From Atopsyche davidsoni (Eukaryota; Arthropoda; Insecta; Trichoptera; Hydrobiosidae), in assembly GCA_022113835.1 (NCBI GenBank), contig JAILWY010000020.1, forward strand, positions 186,001-250,000: a stretch of DNA of 64,000 nt. The letters are read 5' to 3'. Position 1 is the first letter of the stretch, and every line of letters starts with the position of its first letter. A program made the position numbers and the translations under genes. Positions 22,396 through 31,739 of the stretch are shown here, piece after piece. The notes below the pieces were generated by a model. That model searched no databases, was not told where the DNA came from, and worked only from the letters and a program-made list of their open reading frames with translations.

Positions 22396-22546
22396 TTATT
22401 TTTGAGTAAAATACTTGAGTGATTTTCCACATGTTCGTTTTTATTTGTGACCAGTTTCACCAACCTTTCACGTTGGCATTATCAAAAAGTATTTTACTCA
22501 AAAATATTAAAATGGAATTCCACCAAGTACTCTCTGTCAAAAATAT
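22396..22546. mobile_element. MITE-B element
   Basis: Contains AAAATACTTGAGTGATTTTC, CCACATGTTCG, CCAACCTTTCACGTTGGCAT and AATGGAATTCCACCAAGTAC. These blocks recur in the same order or inverted at 30261-30733, 57964-58104, 58716-58842, 59776-59986 and 61107-61195. Confidence 0.7.
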
Positions 22547-22687
22547 TGGTATTAGAGTTGTCAATCAACTCTCTGCTCTAAATGTTTAATATATTTGGTA
22601 TAATGTTTGTCTCTATGGTATGTTGTCTCTAGTATGACGTTATGTCAGTTTCCCTCGGCAGTCGACTGACCTTGCGTTGGGTTCCAG

Positions 22688-22916
22688 ATTGTACCCGCCG
22701 TCGATGGGCGGGCTGGGCGGGATGCCCCCGCTGGGGCTGGGGCTGGCCGGCCCCTCCGCCCCACTGGCGCCCCTGGGGCTGGGGCTGTACCGGGAGAGCC
22801 CGGGACGCGCGCCCCGCAGCCCCAGCCCCGACCTGGACCCCGGCTCGCCGCCCGCGCCTTCCCGCCCCCCCAGGCCGCACTCCGCCTCCGACGAGGACGA
22901 GCCCATCCACGTCTAA
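22688..22916 (+). CDS. BarH: BarH-class homeobox protein, C-terminal exon
   Basis: The first base completes the Arg codon split by the intron; LYPPSMGGLGGMPPLGLGL then continues into a Pro/Gly/Leu-rich region, a Ser/Pro segment (PRSPSPDLDPGSPP), and an acidic tail SASDEDEPIHV before TAA at 22914-22916. Low-complexity Pro-rich C-termini of this kind are typical of arthropod Bar proteins. Extremely GC-rich, so large open frames on the minus strand here are shadows. The 3' UTR probably begins in the tandem array that follows. Confidence 0.93.
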
Positions 22917-22917
22917 A

Positions 22918-24430
22918 CCACCTGTGAATACAGACTATTCTACTATAGCAGAGTTCATCGTGCACCTTTGCCTCTAGCGGCGAAGAACTCGCTCCGAGTT
23001 TCAATCGTGCAAATAGTGATATCATCTGTGAATACCGACTATTTGGTCACTCTCTGCGCGTAGCAGAGTTCATCGTGCACCTTTGCCCCTTGCGGCGAAG
23101 AGCTCATTTTGATTTTTAAGCGTGCATATAGTGATGTCATTTGTGAATACAAAGTATATAATAGATTTCGGTGTATGGCAGAGTTCATCGTTAAAGAACT
23201 CGTTTGCATCTAGAAACTATTATTTATTTTATATACAAATGAATTCATCGTGTACTTTTGCTCCTAGAGGCGAAGAGCTCGTTTGCATCTAATCATGCAT
23301 ATAGTGATATAATTTGTGAATATACGTAGTTTTAAGCTTGTGTACAAACAGTCAGTAGTGAATATAAACTTCTGACGATGATCAACTTATCCCCAACTAT
23401 TAAGTTGTGTATAAATTTTATCCGATAAGTATTCTGCCTCTAATGACGATGAATTATGTAGTTTTTGAACGTGATTGTTATTGTGAATATATATTTTAAG
23501 TTCTTTTTGCTTCTGATGATAAACAAATCGACAGTGGAAATTAGTGATATAATTGTGAATATAACATTTTAAAAGTAAACTTGTGTATAAATTAGACGAA
23601 ATCGTGTACTTTTGCCTCTAATAACGATGAATGTATTCATTTATATTCATATATATGTACAGTTAGAATATTGTTAAAAAACAAATAATCTTCTCGTGTT
23701 AAAATTCATCCGATCTTTTGAGCCTGAATTTATCCAAACTGATTAATGACAAAACACTTATTTGAGATTAGTTTAGTTAGAAAATTTTTCATTTTTAATT
23801 TCGCATAGAATTTGCTTGTGATGACAAAGATTATAATCCTAATTCAATCCTTCCAAGCCATTAATGACATATATCATTTGATGACCAAAAATCATTCGCT
23901 TTTAGTTGGTGATAGAACCTGTTTATAATGACAAAGATCATAATTTTTATCAAAAATAAATATATCCATGACATTAATGTACTGTTTAATTTTGATGACG
24001 GAAAATATTTCGATTTTGATTAGGGATAAAACATGCTTTATATGACAGTTATATTTGCATTAAAACATTTATATTTCTATCTAATATGAGGAACCACAGG
24101 TATAACGTTATCGTATGAATAAGGGTATGTTTTGGGTATTAAGAAAAATCCATTCATACCAAAACAGTCATATAACCATGCTCAAAACGATGAATAGTTC
24201 ATGTTTCAGGTTAGTTACGTCATTATAAATAGGCAAAACTATTTTTTTACACCTGCTTATAATGACGATGAATTTGTTTTGAGAAGTACTATTGCAAATT
24301 TATATGTAAAGTCATCGGATTATTTATAAAAAGTAAAATGCACACGTTTGCCTGTAATGTTCCCATTCAAACGATGAAATATTCATCGTGGCAGAATTCA
24401 TCGTCCAGTCAATGAAAACTGATGATAAGC
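22918..24430 (+). repeat. decaying tandem array directly after the BarH stop codon
   Basis: Units of roughly 105-115 bp (some larger gaps) carry GCAGAGTTCATCGTGCACC, TTTGCCTCTAGCGGCGAAG and a core TAGTGATATNATNTGTGAAT. The core is seen near 23013, 23128, 23301 and 23541, and TGTGAATA also at 22923 and 23482. The CCTCTAATGACGATGAAT form recurs near 23438, 23618 and 24250. A related sub-array with GATGACAAAGATNATAAT spans 23760-24060 at ~110-bp period. Divergence grows away from the gene. It may be 3' UTR: AATAAA occurs at 23955, but no transcript end can be shown. Confidence 0.75.
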
Positions 24431-26390
24431 TTGTTCATCGTTGCTCTTGAATACTGCTGTATACTTTGCCGTGTACTACTGGAATACTTTTGGATGTATC
24501 TGTGAGCATTTTCTCAATATGAATTATCAGAGCTCTTGAATATGTTTGCTAATAGTTTAATTTAAAGATTTTTTTATTATAAAAAAAAACTAAATATTCC
24601 AAGCTACTTAGAAATATTTCAGTACAAATGAACCTAACTTCTATTGACATGTGTGAGCAAAAAATATATAAAACTATGTTTATATGGACATGTGTTTGTT
24701 AGTAAGACACACGACGTCATCAGTCTAGTAATGTTCCTTTTTATATATTTTTAATACATTTAATACACACGTGTCAATAAGTAATACTAATGGTTCAATA
24801 TATTTTTATAAAGTTCACTCATTGATTAATCAAAACAAATATACATTTACCTGAGTAATTCACGAACTATGTGTCTTTATTAAAACGTACATGTATCCAC
24901 ATCCAAATACACAATAAACGATTAAAAATTTTCGAGCATTTGTCTGTAAGGAAAAGACAATGTTTCAGGGTATTTGGATACTTGTAATTTTTTTCGGATT
25001 AATTCAACTTTCACTATTTCTGTCTACTTCAACATATACGCTAAATTATGATAGCTTTTTGGATATTTGTTTAAATGAAAAATTTCTCCGGTCACACAGA
25101 CCCCTACAAATCTTTATCAATGACATGCGTACGATACTTTTAATTATTTGTAAACGTATTCTTAAAAGTGCACAGCGCACATATCCATCAGAAAGCAAAC
25201 AGCCTTAAATATTTAAAACCACTGAAACGTGGACTTGTAAATCATTGAATATTTTTGCTCGTGTGTGTATTGACGACATAAATTATTCCAGAATTTCAGA
25301 AGCAAACTGAAGGCATTATATTTTACATTGAAATCATAAATTGACTAGCATTTTCATTAAAAAGCATCAATTTTTTACAGTCTGAAAAATTTGTAATAAA
25401 TTGGCACTTTTAAATCTGACTTATTTTTTTTTTAAAGGTAAAAAGTTTAATGGTAAAAATTACTTAAGATTTTTTTAATAGGGGAAATGTATTATATATT
25501 TTATAGGCATAGAAGTATGTTAAAGTAATTGTATGAAAGCATTTAGGTTTTTTTTTATAAATGTTTCCATTTCTTATGCTAGAGCTGCTCGATTTGAAAA
25601 TAAATTGATTATATTAATGTAAATGAATAAAGTAATTGCAATATGTTAATATGCTTTTGATATTTGAAAATGTAGTTTGTTTAAATTTTCTACCACGTTT
25701 TGTGATAAAAACTGAGTTTCAAAACAATTGTCACTTTTCAGCCGACATTCAAGAAAATATTTTACTATAAATTTGCTGAAAAATTCAACTGATGAATTTG
25801 AAGTGTAAAATATTTAATATTTTGAAATGTTATTGTACGTACTTTACCAGCTGTATTTATAGAAATTGTAATAACATAATATATATTAATAAATATAAAG
25901 ATTTTTTAAAAATTGGACTATAAACAAGTTACAAAACAAAACACTCAAATTCAAATCACAGTTTTTAATGAATAAATAAGAAAATATTTTTAATGTTTTT
26001 TTTAATAAATGAATGAAGATCACTTCAAATGTACCTAAATAAAAATAATTAATTCAGTATTATTACAAAAAAAAATTGTTCTTTTGTTTTTGTAAATAAA
26101 AAAAAGTAATGGAACCATTTTTACTTGTGTGTAAAGTCTATACTCAGTGTTTCCTGATCTGTTTGTACAACTGCGCTCTCGCGGACTCAGGGTTGAGGAT
26201 CGCTGATATATTAATAAATGAATATTGAAGTTAATACTAAGTATTGCGTGTATATAAAATGTAGTGCTATGATTTAAAAAAACTGTATGAGGCGAAAAAA
26301 ATAAACATATGAAATGTAATTTAAAAATATAAACATTCATGATTTATTCAATTGTATTATTTTTTAATTCATACCTTTTTCATATACAGG
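24431..26390. other. AT-rich 3' flank
   Basis: Long AT-rich stretch with no recognised repeat or GC island. One small open frame with a hydrophobic start lies at 24960. 26035-26340 is open on the minus strand but low-complexity and unconvincing. Confidence 0.6.
24960..25208 (+). CDS. small open frame with signal-peptide-like start, doubtful
   Basis: 82 codons. The N-terminus is strongly hydrophobic (MFQGIWILVIFFGLIQLSLF) and resembles a signal peptide, followed by STYTLNYDSFLDICLNEKF and a basic C-terminal half. I noted a faint likeness to the N-terminus of insect chemosensory proteins (YT-x-KYD...L-D...L) but the cysteine pattern and downstream motifs are absent. Codon use is AT-rich like the flank. 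It may be a chance open frame, one exon of an unknown small secreted protein, or a decayed fragment. Confidence 0.15.
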   Translation: MFQGIWILVIFFGLIQLSLFLSTSTYTLNYDSFLDICLNEKFLRSHRPLQIFINDMRTILLIICKRILKSAQRTYPSESKQP

Positions 26391-26654
26391 GTGGTTCTAT
26401 AAGTTGATTTTACTTTTTAGGGTGTTGAGCTGCTTGAAAATCTTGAAATTGCTTGAAATTCTAAAATCTATGACACACGGGGACCGAACTAGTAAAAACC
26501 TCAAGAGACTCCAAGAAACCAAATTAACAATGCCAAAACCTACGAACATCCCAAGGGTCTTAACATGTTTTCGACTTGTCGCTTTTGTAGCGAACTCTTT
26601 TTCGTTGTTTACTTAGATAAATACAAACACTAAAATTGAATGACAATGTTGTTT

Positions 26655-26779
26655 GTTTATTGTTCGGTTGTCAGTTGTATTGCGGCGTGTGTAAGCCGCT
26701 CAAACCGAATGATGATTATTCAAGAGACCTTAAATAAAGGCGCTAAAAGGACGCTATTAGACCGAGTGTGTGCTGCTCA
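26655..26779 (+). repeat. MITE-A fragments, two right ends
   Basis: First TGTTCGGTTGTCAGTTGTAT plus GCGGCGTGTGTAAGCCGCT, then at 26738 GGCGCTAAAAGGACGCTATT with a GTGTGTGCTGCTCAA end. Two truncated copies in the same orientation. Confidence 0.55.
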
Positions 26780-26824
26780 AATTAAATGACATTTCCTCAA
26801 TAGCCTTAATTAAAGATGCTTCAT

Positions 26825-26935
26825 CTTTTCAAATGCATCTTACTAGAAGAGGTTGGTAATTCAATCCGAGCCAGGCTTGCTAGTTCGCCTGTACTCCCGA
26901 CTTCCAGTCAAAAAATGCCTGTTTTCCCTACAAGT
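26825..26935 (-). repeat. RTE-type C-terminal fragment
   Basis: On the minus strand the order GACTGGAAGTCGGGAGTAC, GCGAACTAGCAAGCC, then a block before TTGAATTACCAACCTC matches the RTE tail copies at 8480-8590 and 54900-54960. Short and broken. Confidence 0.4.
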
Positions 26936-26940
26936 ACACA

Positions 26941-26988
26941 GCTCGTCAGGTACCGTCCGGATATGCTGCAGCACGTGTAGGCTGCTCA
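26941..26988 (+). repeat. MITE-A right-end fragment
   Basis: Ends GCTGCAGCACGTGTAGGCTG plus CTCA, the family terminus. Only about 45 bases kept. Confidence 0.45.
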
Positions 26989-26999
26989 ATGTGAATTAC

Positions 27000-27260
27000 G
27001 CAAGAGTCACACGGGCGAGTCCGAGACAGAGGCACCTCCCGGGCGGGCGGGGGCGCCGGAGGAGAGAGCGAGCGGCGCAGCATCTCTCCTCTCGCACCTC
27101 CTCATTGAATTATCCGGTCACCGGTCGCCGGGGAAGGGGGAGAGGGAGAGTGAGGGGGAGGGGGAGGGGTGGAGAGGGGGGAGGCCACGCCCCCTCGCAC
27201 ACCACCGCACACCACCACACGCACACCCGCGCAGGCGGGCCCCGTGGGTGTGAGAAGAAC
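27000..27260. promoter_or_regulatory. GC-rich island with G-rich purine tract
   Basis: First a GC-rich segment (CTCCCGGGCGGGCGGGGGCG), then from about 27130 to 27185 a purine tract of GGGGGAG/GGGAGAG runs, then C/A-rich CACACCACCACAC. At least six runs of four or more G lie close together, so G-quadruplex or triplex formation is possible. Non-coding. Candidate regulatory island by position. Confidence 0.35.
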
Positions 27261-27343
27261 GAATCCGAAGTGATTCGATACGTCTTTATTTTGAGATTGC
27301 ATCTGCGTCTCTCCGTACGAGGTTAATTGGTTTAGTTTTACTT

Positions 27344-27511
27344 AAGCTGCCCACACACGCTGCGACACAACCGTCAACCAAACAGTGACTAGCCAACAGC
27401 TCTTCCATTAGATGAACAACTGAACGGTAACTAGCCAATAACGTCTTCGTTAACACAAAATAAGATTATGTTATTGTAAAGTTGTCGTTCGGTTGTCAAA
27501 TGTGTAGATTA
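27344..27511. mobile_element. MITE-A palindromic element, full copy
   Basis: Left end AAGCTGCCCACACACGCTGC, then GACACAACCGTCAACCAAAC. An internal repetition of the GAACGGTAACTAGCCAATA block suggests a nested or duplicated arm. The right end is degraded near TGTGTAGATTA. Confidence 0.7.
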
Positions 27512-27524
27512 TTATGATCATATG

Positions 27525-27605
27525 AAGCGGTCTAAACACGCTGCGACATGATAAACAACCGAACGGTGATAAGCCCGGTGTAAAGTCCTCTTATTTTGGG
27601 TACCT
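27525..27605 (+). repeat. MITE-A palindromic element, left half
   Basis: AAGCGGTCTAAACACGCTGC to AGTCCTCTTATTTTGGGT. It begins 13 bases after the previous copy. Confidence 0.65.
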
Positions 27606-27719
27606 TTTGTTGTTTGAAATAATATAATGCTATGCATTTAAATATATAAAAAACACATGGTTTTTTAACTAAATAACATCATAATTTTACTAGACAATTT
27701 TGAAAACTCTATTGGTCCG

Positions 27720-27960
27720 AAATGAAGCTATGACAAGCAGAAGGTTTCCAACCCCACTGGGGGTGAAGCCGAGGCGTCAGCGCAATTAATGGCACCCTGT
27801 AGCGATCCGAAAACAATTTGATTGCATTACGCCACCCCGTAGCATGCACGAAGCGATGGGGGACGTTCCCGCTAATTTCTACAGGGTATTAACCGTCATC
27901 AAACAGCATCGGGAAAGCGGCGGGGCTGTTTTAAGAGGGTTGAAATTAACATTTTGAAAT
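27720..27960. promoter_or_regulatory. GC-balanced non-coding island, candidate cis-element
   Basis: Contains CCAACCCCACTGGGGGTGAA (small palindrome), GCGCAATTAATGGC and CCACCCCGTAGCATGCACG. No repeat or coding signature. Confidence 0.3.
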
Positions 27961-28152
27961 ATTCATGACTTTCGTGGCTGCGAAAAACGGTTTTAAATTT
28001 AAATAAAATTGCAAAATTTTTCAGCAGGACTATCACAACTATAGTATTATTTTTTGAGAATTAGAAACAATAATATTAAGACTTCTACTGTCGTGAAAAA
28101 GTACTGTTAGAGCTCGAGGGTTGTATTCAAAAAAGTACATAATGATAATAAT

Positions 28153-28154
<2 letters not shown>

Positions 28155-28222
<68 letters not shown>
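28155..28222. repeat. (AT)n microsatellite, about 34 units
   Basis: Uninterrupted AT run of about 68 bp. Confidence 0.95.
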
Positions 28223-28224
<2 letters not shown>

Positions 28225-28475
28225 ACGTCACACTTGGAACTTGAGACGTTTGTACTCGATATGAATATAATATAACGTATTCCAAGCAGCAGGTAGAAAA
28301 TTACATTTTCAATAAAAAAACACTTTTTTGATAAAAAAAAAACTAGACTATTAATCCAAATTATAATAGAATAAAACACTCTTGATTGTAGCTTCGATAG
28401 AGGCGTAGTTAGCCATTGTACTGCGCGGTCGGACTGAAAAAAAATAATAGAACCCGACGATGAATTGCTTGGTAG

Positions 28476-28625
28476 CGATCGCAGTTTAAGGAGCCGGGGC
28501 TGGTAGCGCTATGGGGGACAATGGGGCCCCCGCGGCGCTAATTCGGTCCACCATTGAGACAATGGGGGCCCTGAAATACAATCGCCGAATTATGAACACC
28601 GAGCTGCCTGTGTGCTGGCTTTGTT
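28476..28625. promoter_or_regulatory. island with clustered Sox-type sites
   Basis: Contains ACAATGGGGCCCC at 28518 and, after a GCGCTAATTCGGTCC spacer, CCATTGAGACAATGGGGGCC at 28551-28570. This gives one single Sox-type ACAATGG and one inverted CCATTG/ACAATGG pair, with duplicated GGGGCCC flanks. Non-coding. One of the better enhancer candidates downstream of the gene. Confidence 0.45.
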
Positions 28626-28652
28626 GAAAGGCGTATGATATTGTTACAATAC

Positions 28653-28654
<2 letters not shown>

Positions 28655-28697
<43 letters not shown>
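28655..28697. repeat. (AT)n microsatellite abutting a transposon end
   Basis: About 21 AT units that run directly into the terminal repeat of the element at 28698. Tc1/mariner elements insert at TA, so an AT array is a natural landing site. Confidence 0.9.
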
Positions 28698-28700
<3 letters not shown>

Positions 28701-29193
28701 GGTGTCCAAACAGAGTAATGGGTATTTGTTAGTTCAATAAAACAAAAACTACTAGTAATTAAGTATTTTTTTTATTATTGATTATAAGAATACAAAATTT
28801 TTTTCAAAAAGATGATGTCATCCAAATGGTGACCGTTACGCTGCTGGCACTCTTCTAATCTGCTGATAACACGCTGACATTGCTGCCATTTCTGACCTGA
28901 TGTTTTATTTCAATTATAGGTTCATAGGATTATTCTCATAAACCCTGCTTTTAAGGTATCCCCATGGGAGGCCAGTTGATGTTACCTCTACGTGAAATGA
29001 CCTTATTAGGGAATAATTCGTTAACAGCTTCGATTGATTGATTGGATGTATGGCAAGTGGTCCCGTCTTGTTGGAACCACGTTTTTGAGTTGAAACCTTG
29101 AAACTCCTGCAACTCTGGGCCCAATTTTTTTTTTGCAGCATATCGCAATAACGATCCCGATTGCAATAACCAGATACTCTTTTTGGACACCCT
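28698..29193 (-). mobile_element. Tc1/mariner-superfamily relic with internal deletion
   Basis: Ends AGGGTGTCCAAACAGAGTA and, inwards from the right, AGGGTGTCCAAAAAGAGTA, surrounded by TA dinucleotides. The minus strand keeps part of a DDE transposase: WFQQDGTTCHTSNQS, then FPNKVISRRG and WPP, after which GYLKSRVYENNP follows in another frame. The SPDL-P-D block that should lie between is missing, removing a catalytic acid. About 496 bp. Not functional. Confidence 0.75.
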
Positions 29194-29464
29194 ATATATA
29201 TGTATACATCATTTTCAAATTTATTTATATTATAATTGAGTATTAAATTGTGTGCAAAAGTTCATTACCTCATCAGATATTTTCAAAGTCTTATACCAAG
29301 GCGAAAAACCTATTGCTGCCTTTAACAGGTGTCCTTAAAAAATATTTTAAATCCATTATGTGTATGTACTAGATAACAATATTGGAAAAATCTTTTCAAA
29401 TCTAAATAAATTATTTTTACGTGATTTATATTTCAACCTTATTTATACAAATACAAGGTCGGCT

Positions 29465-29590
29465 CGGTTAGAATAAATGGAAGTCTCGATCGAGGCGAGC
29501 GATTTCCTTTAACGAATTCCCTGCAAAGTGGCGTTATGATACGAGCCGCAATTTAGAAGCGAATAACAAGCCAGGGTAGCAAATCGTAAA
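29465..29590. promoter_or_regulatory. small GC-balanced island
   Basis: Contains CTCGATCGAGGCGAGCGATT and CGAGCCGCAATTTAGAAGCG in AT-rich surroundings. Function unknown. Confidence 0.25.
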
Positions 29591-29793
29591 AATAAACCAG
29601 CGTTTCTCAAACCAATAATAAGTGACCCCGACGGCTCAGAGTTTTGACAAATTTTGCGGACAAACAAGAATTTCTACCATATTCTTGGTCTCCTGTTTTA
29701 CAAAGTATTATGATTTTCTCAGTTTAGATGTCTCCCGGCGTGATTTAAATTTTACATCTTTCACCATCGAGAGTATTTTATCTCATTTTTGTG

Positions 29794-29969
29794 AAGCCGG
29801 CTACACGTGCAGCGACACAACATGCAATCGATTTGCAATTAGTCAATAGCGTCTCTGTATTTTTAGTGATTTATTATAATAAGGCCTAAGTAAATAATGT
29901 GATAGAGGTCGCTATTTGGCTAGTAACTATTCGGTTGTCAGCTATGTCGCAGCGTGTCTAGAAGGCTTT
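29794..29969. mobile_element. MITE-A palindromic element, full copy
   Basis: Left AAGCCGGCTACACGTGCAGC, right GTCGCAGCGTGTCTAGAAGG plus CTT. The arms retain AGTCAATAGCGTCTC and GGTCGCTATTTGGCTAG. Confidence 0.75.
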
Positions 29970-29981
29970 GTTGGAGGCTTT

Positions 29982-30064
29982 CAGGCTAGACAACTTGCCA
30001 ACACGTTACAATAAAGGAACGCCATTGGCTTGCAAGTTGTATAGTTGCGTGTGTAGCCTGCTTT
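29982..30064 (+). repeat. MITE-A palindromic element, damaged copy
   Basis: AAAGGAACGCCATTGGCTTG to GTTGCGTGTGTAGCCTGCTT. It lies 13 bases after the previous copy, in a run of adjacent repeats. Confidence 0.6.
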
Positions 30065-30250
30065 AAATGCTTATACATGTGCCTTCTTATTCAAGTGCCT
30101 TTCAGAAGAAGTGGGTTACATATTTATCCTGGGCCAGTTTTACTAATTCGACTAAGCTTCCAAACCGTTGGCAAAAATTCCGCATCCACGTAAGTTTCCT
30201 TCTTCATTTCCCCTTCAATTTTTCCTTGGACCATCAACTGCAGTAGACTG
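30065..30250 (-). pseudogene. RTE-type C-terminal fragment
   Basis: On the minus strand LMVQGKIEGE leads to a KETYVDAEF segment and further to a block matching AKLAQD-like RTE tails. VQGKIEGK followed by a W-rich block is typical of these elements. Several breaks. Confidence 0.5.
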
Positions 30251-30260
30251 TATTTATTGA

Positions 30261-30733
30261 AATATTTTTTTGAATAAAATACTTGAGTGATTTTCCACAT
30301 GTTCGATTTTTATTTGTGACCGATTTCGCCAACCTTTCACGTTGGCATTATCAAACAGAGTGAGATTGTATACAATAATAACCAATTAGGTAAACAATTG
30401 TTAGAGGGAGAGATTGTTGGAAAGAGAGAGTGATTATCAGGTGGTAAGGGGTAATGTGAATTTAATGTACCTGACAAGTGGAGGATTCTATATGATTGCA
30501 AATTTTTGTGAATATTAATGTGGTAATTTCTAAAGTAGTGGCTTGAGGTGTAGCAGTAGTTATCCTGTGTTGGGGTTTGTCCTGCAGTGTGCTTATCTTT
30601 AAATAATAGGTTTTTGCGTGAAAGGTTGGCGAAACAGGTCACAAATAAAAAATGAACATGTGGAAAATCACTCAAGTATTTTGTTCAAAAAAATATTAAA
30701 ATATTTCACCAAGTACTCTCTGTCAAAAATATT
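30261..30733. mobile_element. MITE-B element with long inverted repeats and internal core
   Basis: The left arm 30261-30355 (AAAATACTTGAGTGATTTTC to CACGTTGGCATTATC) is the inverse of 30619-30733 (AAAGGTTGGCGAAACAGGTC to CTCTCTGTCAAAAATATT). A ~265-bp core between them is absent from the short copies. This is the longest MITE-B copy here and may be closest to the parent element. No transposase frame was recognised. Confidence 0.7.
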
Positions 30734-30860
30734 AAATTTCTGTATTTATTGTGTCAAAGGATAAGAGACCTTACGCCCAAGAGTTTTATCTATCATTCTG
30801 TGCAAGACTTTGTTGACAGTCGTCAACTCATGGTATTTGTTGGTATTATTTTTTAGTCAA

Positions 30861-30930
30861 TCTAAGGGAAGTTTATTGGCTAGGTATGATTTGGTTGTCA
30901 GTTGTGTCGCAGCGTGTGTAGCCGGCTTTA
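30861..30930 (+). repeat. MITE-A palindromic element, right arm only
   Basis: GTTTATTGGCTAGGTATGAT through GTTGTCAGTTGTGTCGCAGC to GTGTGTAGCCGGCTTT. Good arm, no partner. A GC-rich island begins at once. Confidence 0.65.
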
Positions 30931-30934
30931 CAGG

Positions 30935-31195
30935 TATGGGTCGGGAAGGGCTCGCGGCCCCGAGGTGTGGGGGTGCTGGACTCGGCGCAGGTCGGCTCCG
31001 GTAATGGCGAGCGCGGCCATGTGCCCCGCCATAATCCAATCCCGCAACACGAGTAGCCGGCCGCTGTTTGGAAAAGGAATTCCCAATTCCCATTTCAGAT
31101 AATCAAATAATTTTCAGCGTTTATTCCAATGATCGGAACATTACGGCGCCTACCGGGGCGCCCGCGCTCGCCACGCACAACCCCCTAGCTGAAAC
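30935..31195. promoter_or_regulatory. GC-rich island, candidate cis-element
   Basis: GC-rich block with GCGCGGCCATGTGCCCCGCC, then CAGATAATCAAATAATTTTC, then TTACGGCGCCTACCGGGGCG. The mixture of GC blocks around an AT homeodomain-type core is like the island at 20315. Non-coding. Confidence 0.35.
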
Positions 31196-31429
31196 TTTCT
31201 GAAACTGAAACCCCTCATGAACTTCAATAAAACACTAAAGATACAAAAAAAAACCTTTATATTTCGTAAAAACTTATTCAGATATTTTTGCGACTAGTTT
31301 TGCCAACTTCTCATATTAGCGTTAGCAAGTAAACTATTTACAAATGCGCAATCGACAAATTGTTAGAAGCAGTTTTTATTAGTAATTAGAAACTCGGGTT
31401 CACGAGGTCACGTTGGAGGTTCACTGAAT

Positions 31430-31565
31430 GTTATATTGATAATGATTAAGTACACTTATTATGCCAATTAAAAATCATTATCAATCAATAAAACCTGTAT
31501 AGTCAAAATCGTACTTCCTGTGAGACGGTCTTCACGAAAATCAATAATATATTAATGTTGTGTTG
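31430..31565 (+). repeat. dispersed repeat family D, short copy
   Basis: Shares GATAATGATTAAGTACA and then AAAATCGTACTTCCTGTGAG plus ACGGTCTTCAC with 35408-35675. The tRNA-like middle of that copy is missing here. Confidence 0.6.
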
Positions 31566-31579
31566 TTTCAGTTTTTGTT

Positions 31580-31735
31580 TGTGAAATTGAAGGTTGGATA
31601 CTTCAGGCAGGAACTGTGCGAAAAATTGAGGCATTTTAAATGTGGTTTAGTAAGAGAATACTTAAAACACCATGAATTGACCGCGTCAAAAATGAAAGCT
31701 ACTGACGACGTAAAACCGTAAAATTTGTAGGGAAA
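31580..31735 (+). pseudogene. RTE-type reverse transcriptase fragment
   Basis: A frame reads ...RKIEAF-stop-MWFSKRILKTP-stop-IDRVKNE, matching the EAFEMW-RRILK-PW-DRVTN block of RTE-type elements, with internal stops. Same block as at 8282 and 57596. Confidence 0.55.
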
Positions 31736-31739
31736 AAAA

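Larger units (their letters stand above)
21679..22687 (+). other. BarH: 1.0-kb intron with three transposon relics
   Basis: Donor GTAGTG and acceptor TTGGGTTCCAG; phase 2. The pyrimidine tract before this acceptor is weak, but the split Arg codon and continuing Bar-type C-terminus support it. It contains the TIR element at 21755, an RTE relic at 22130 and a MITE-B copy at 22396. Confidence 0.9.

Noticed and set aside
22645..23025. Long open frames on the minus strand across the last BarH exon
   Set aside because: They are shadows of a very GC-rich coding exon; the + frame has the splice phase, Bar-type C-terminus and stop.
22918..24430. CRISPR-like array
   Set aside because: Units are long, diverged and without the constant repeat plus unique spacer structure; the context is animal nuclear DNA.
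26853..27326. 157-codon open frame through the G-rich island
   Set aside because: Starts in an RTE fragment, crosses a MITE-A end and the purine tract; Arg/Gly-rich low complexity, no domain.
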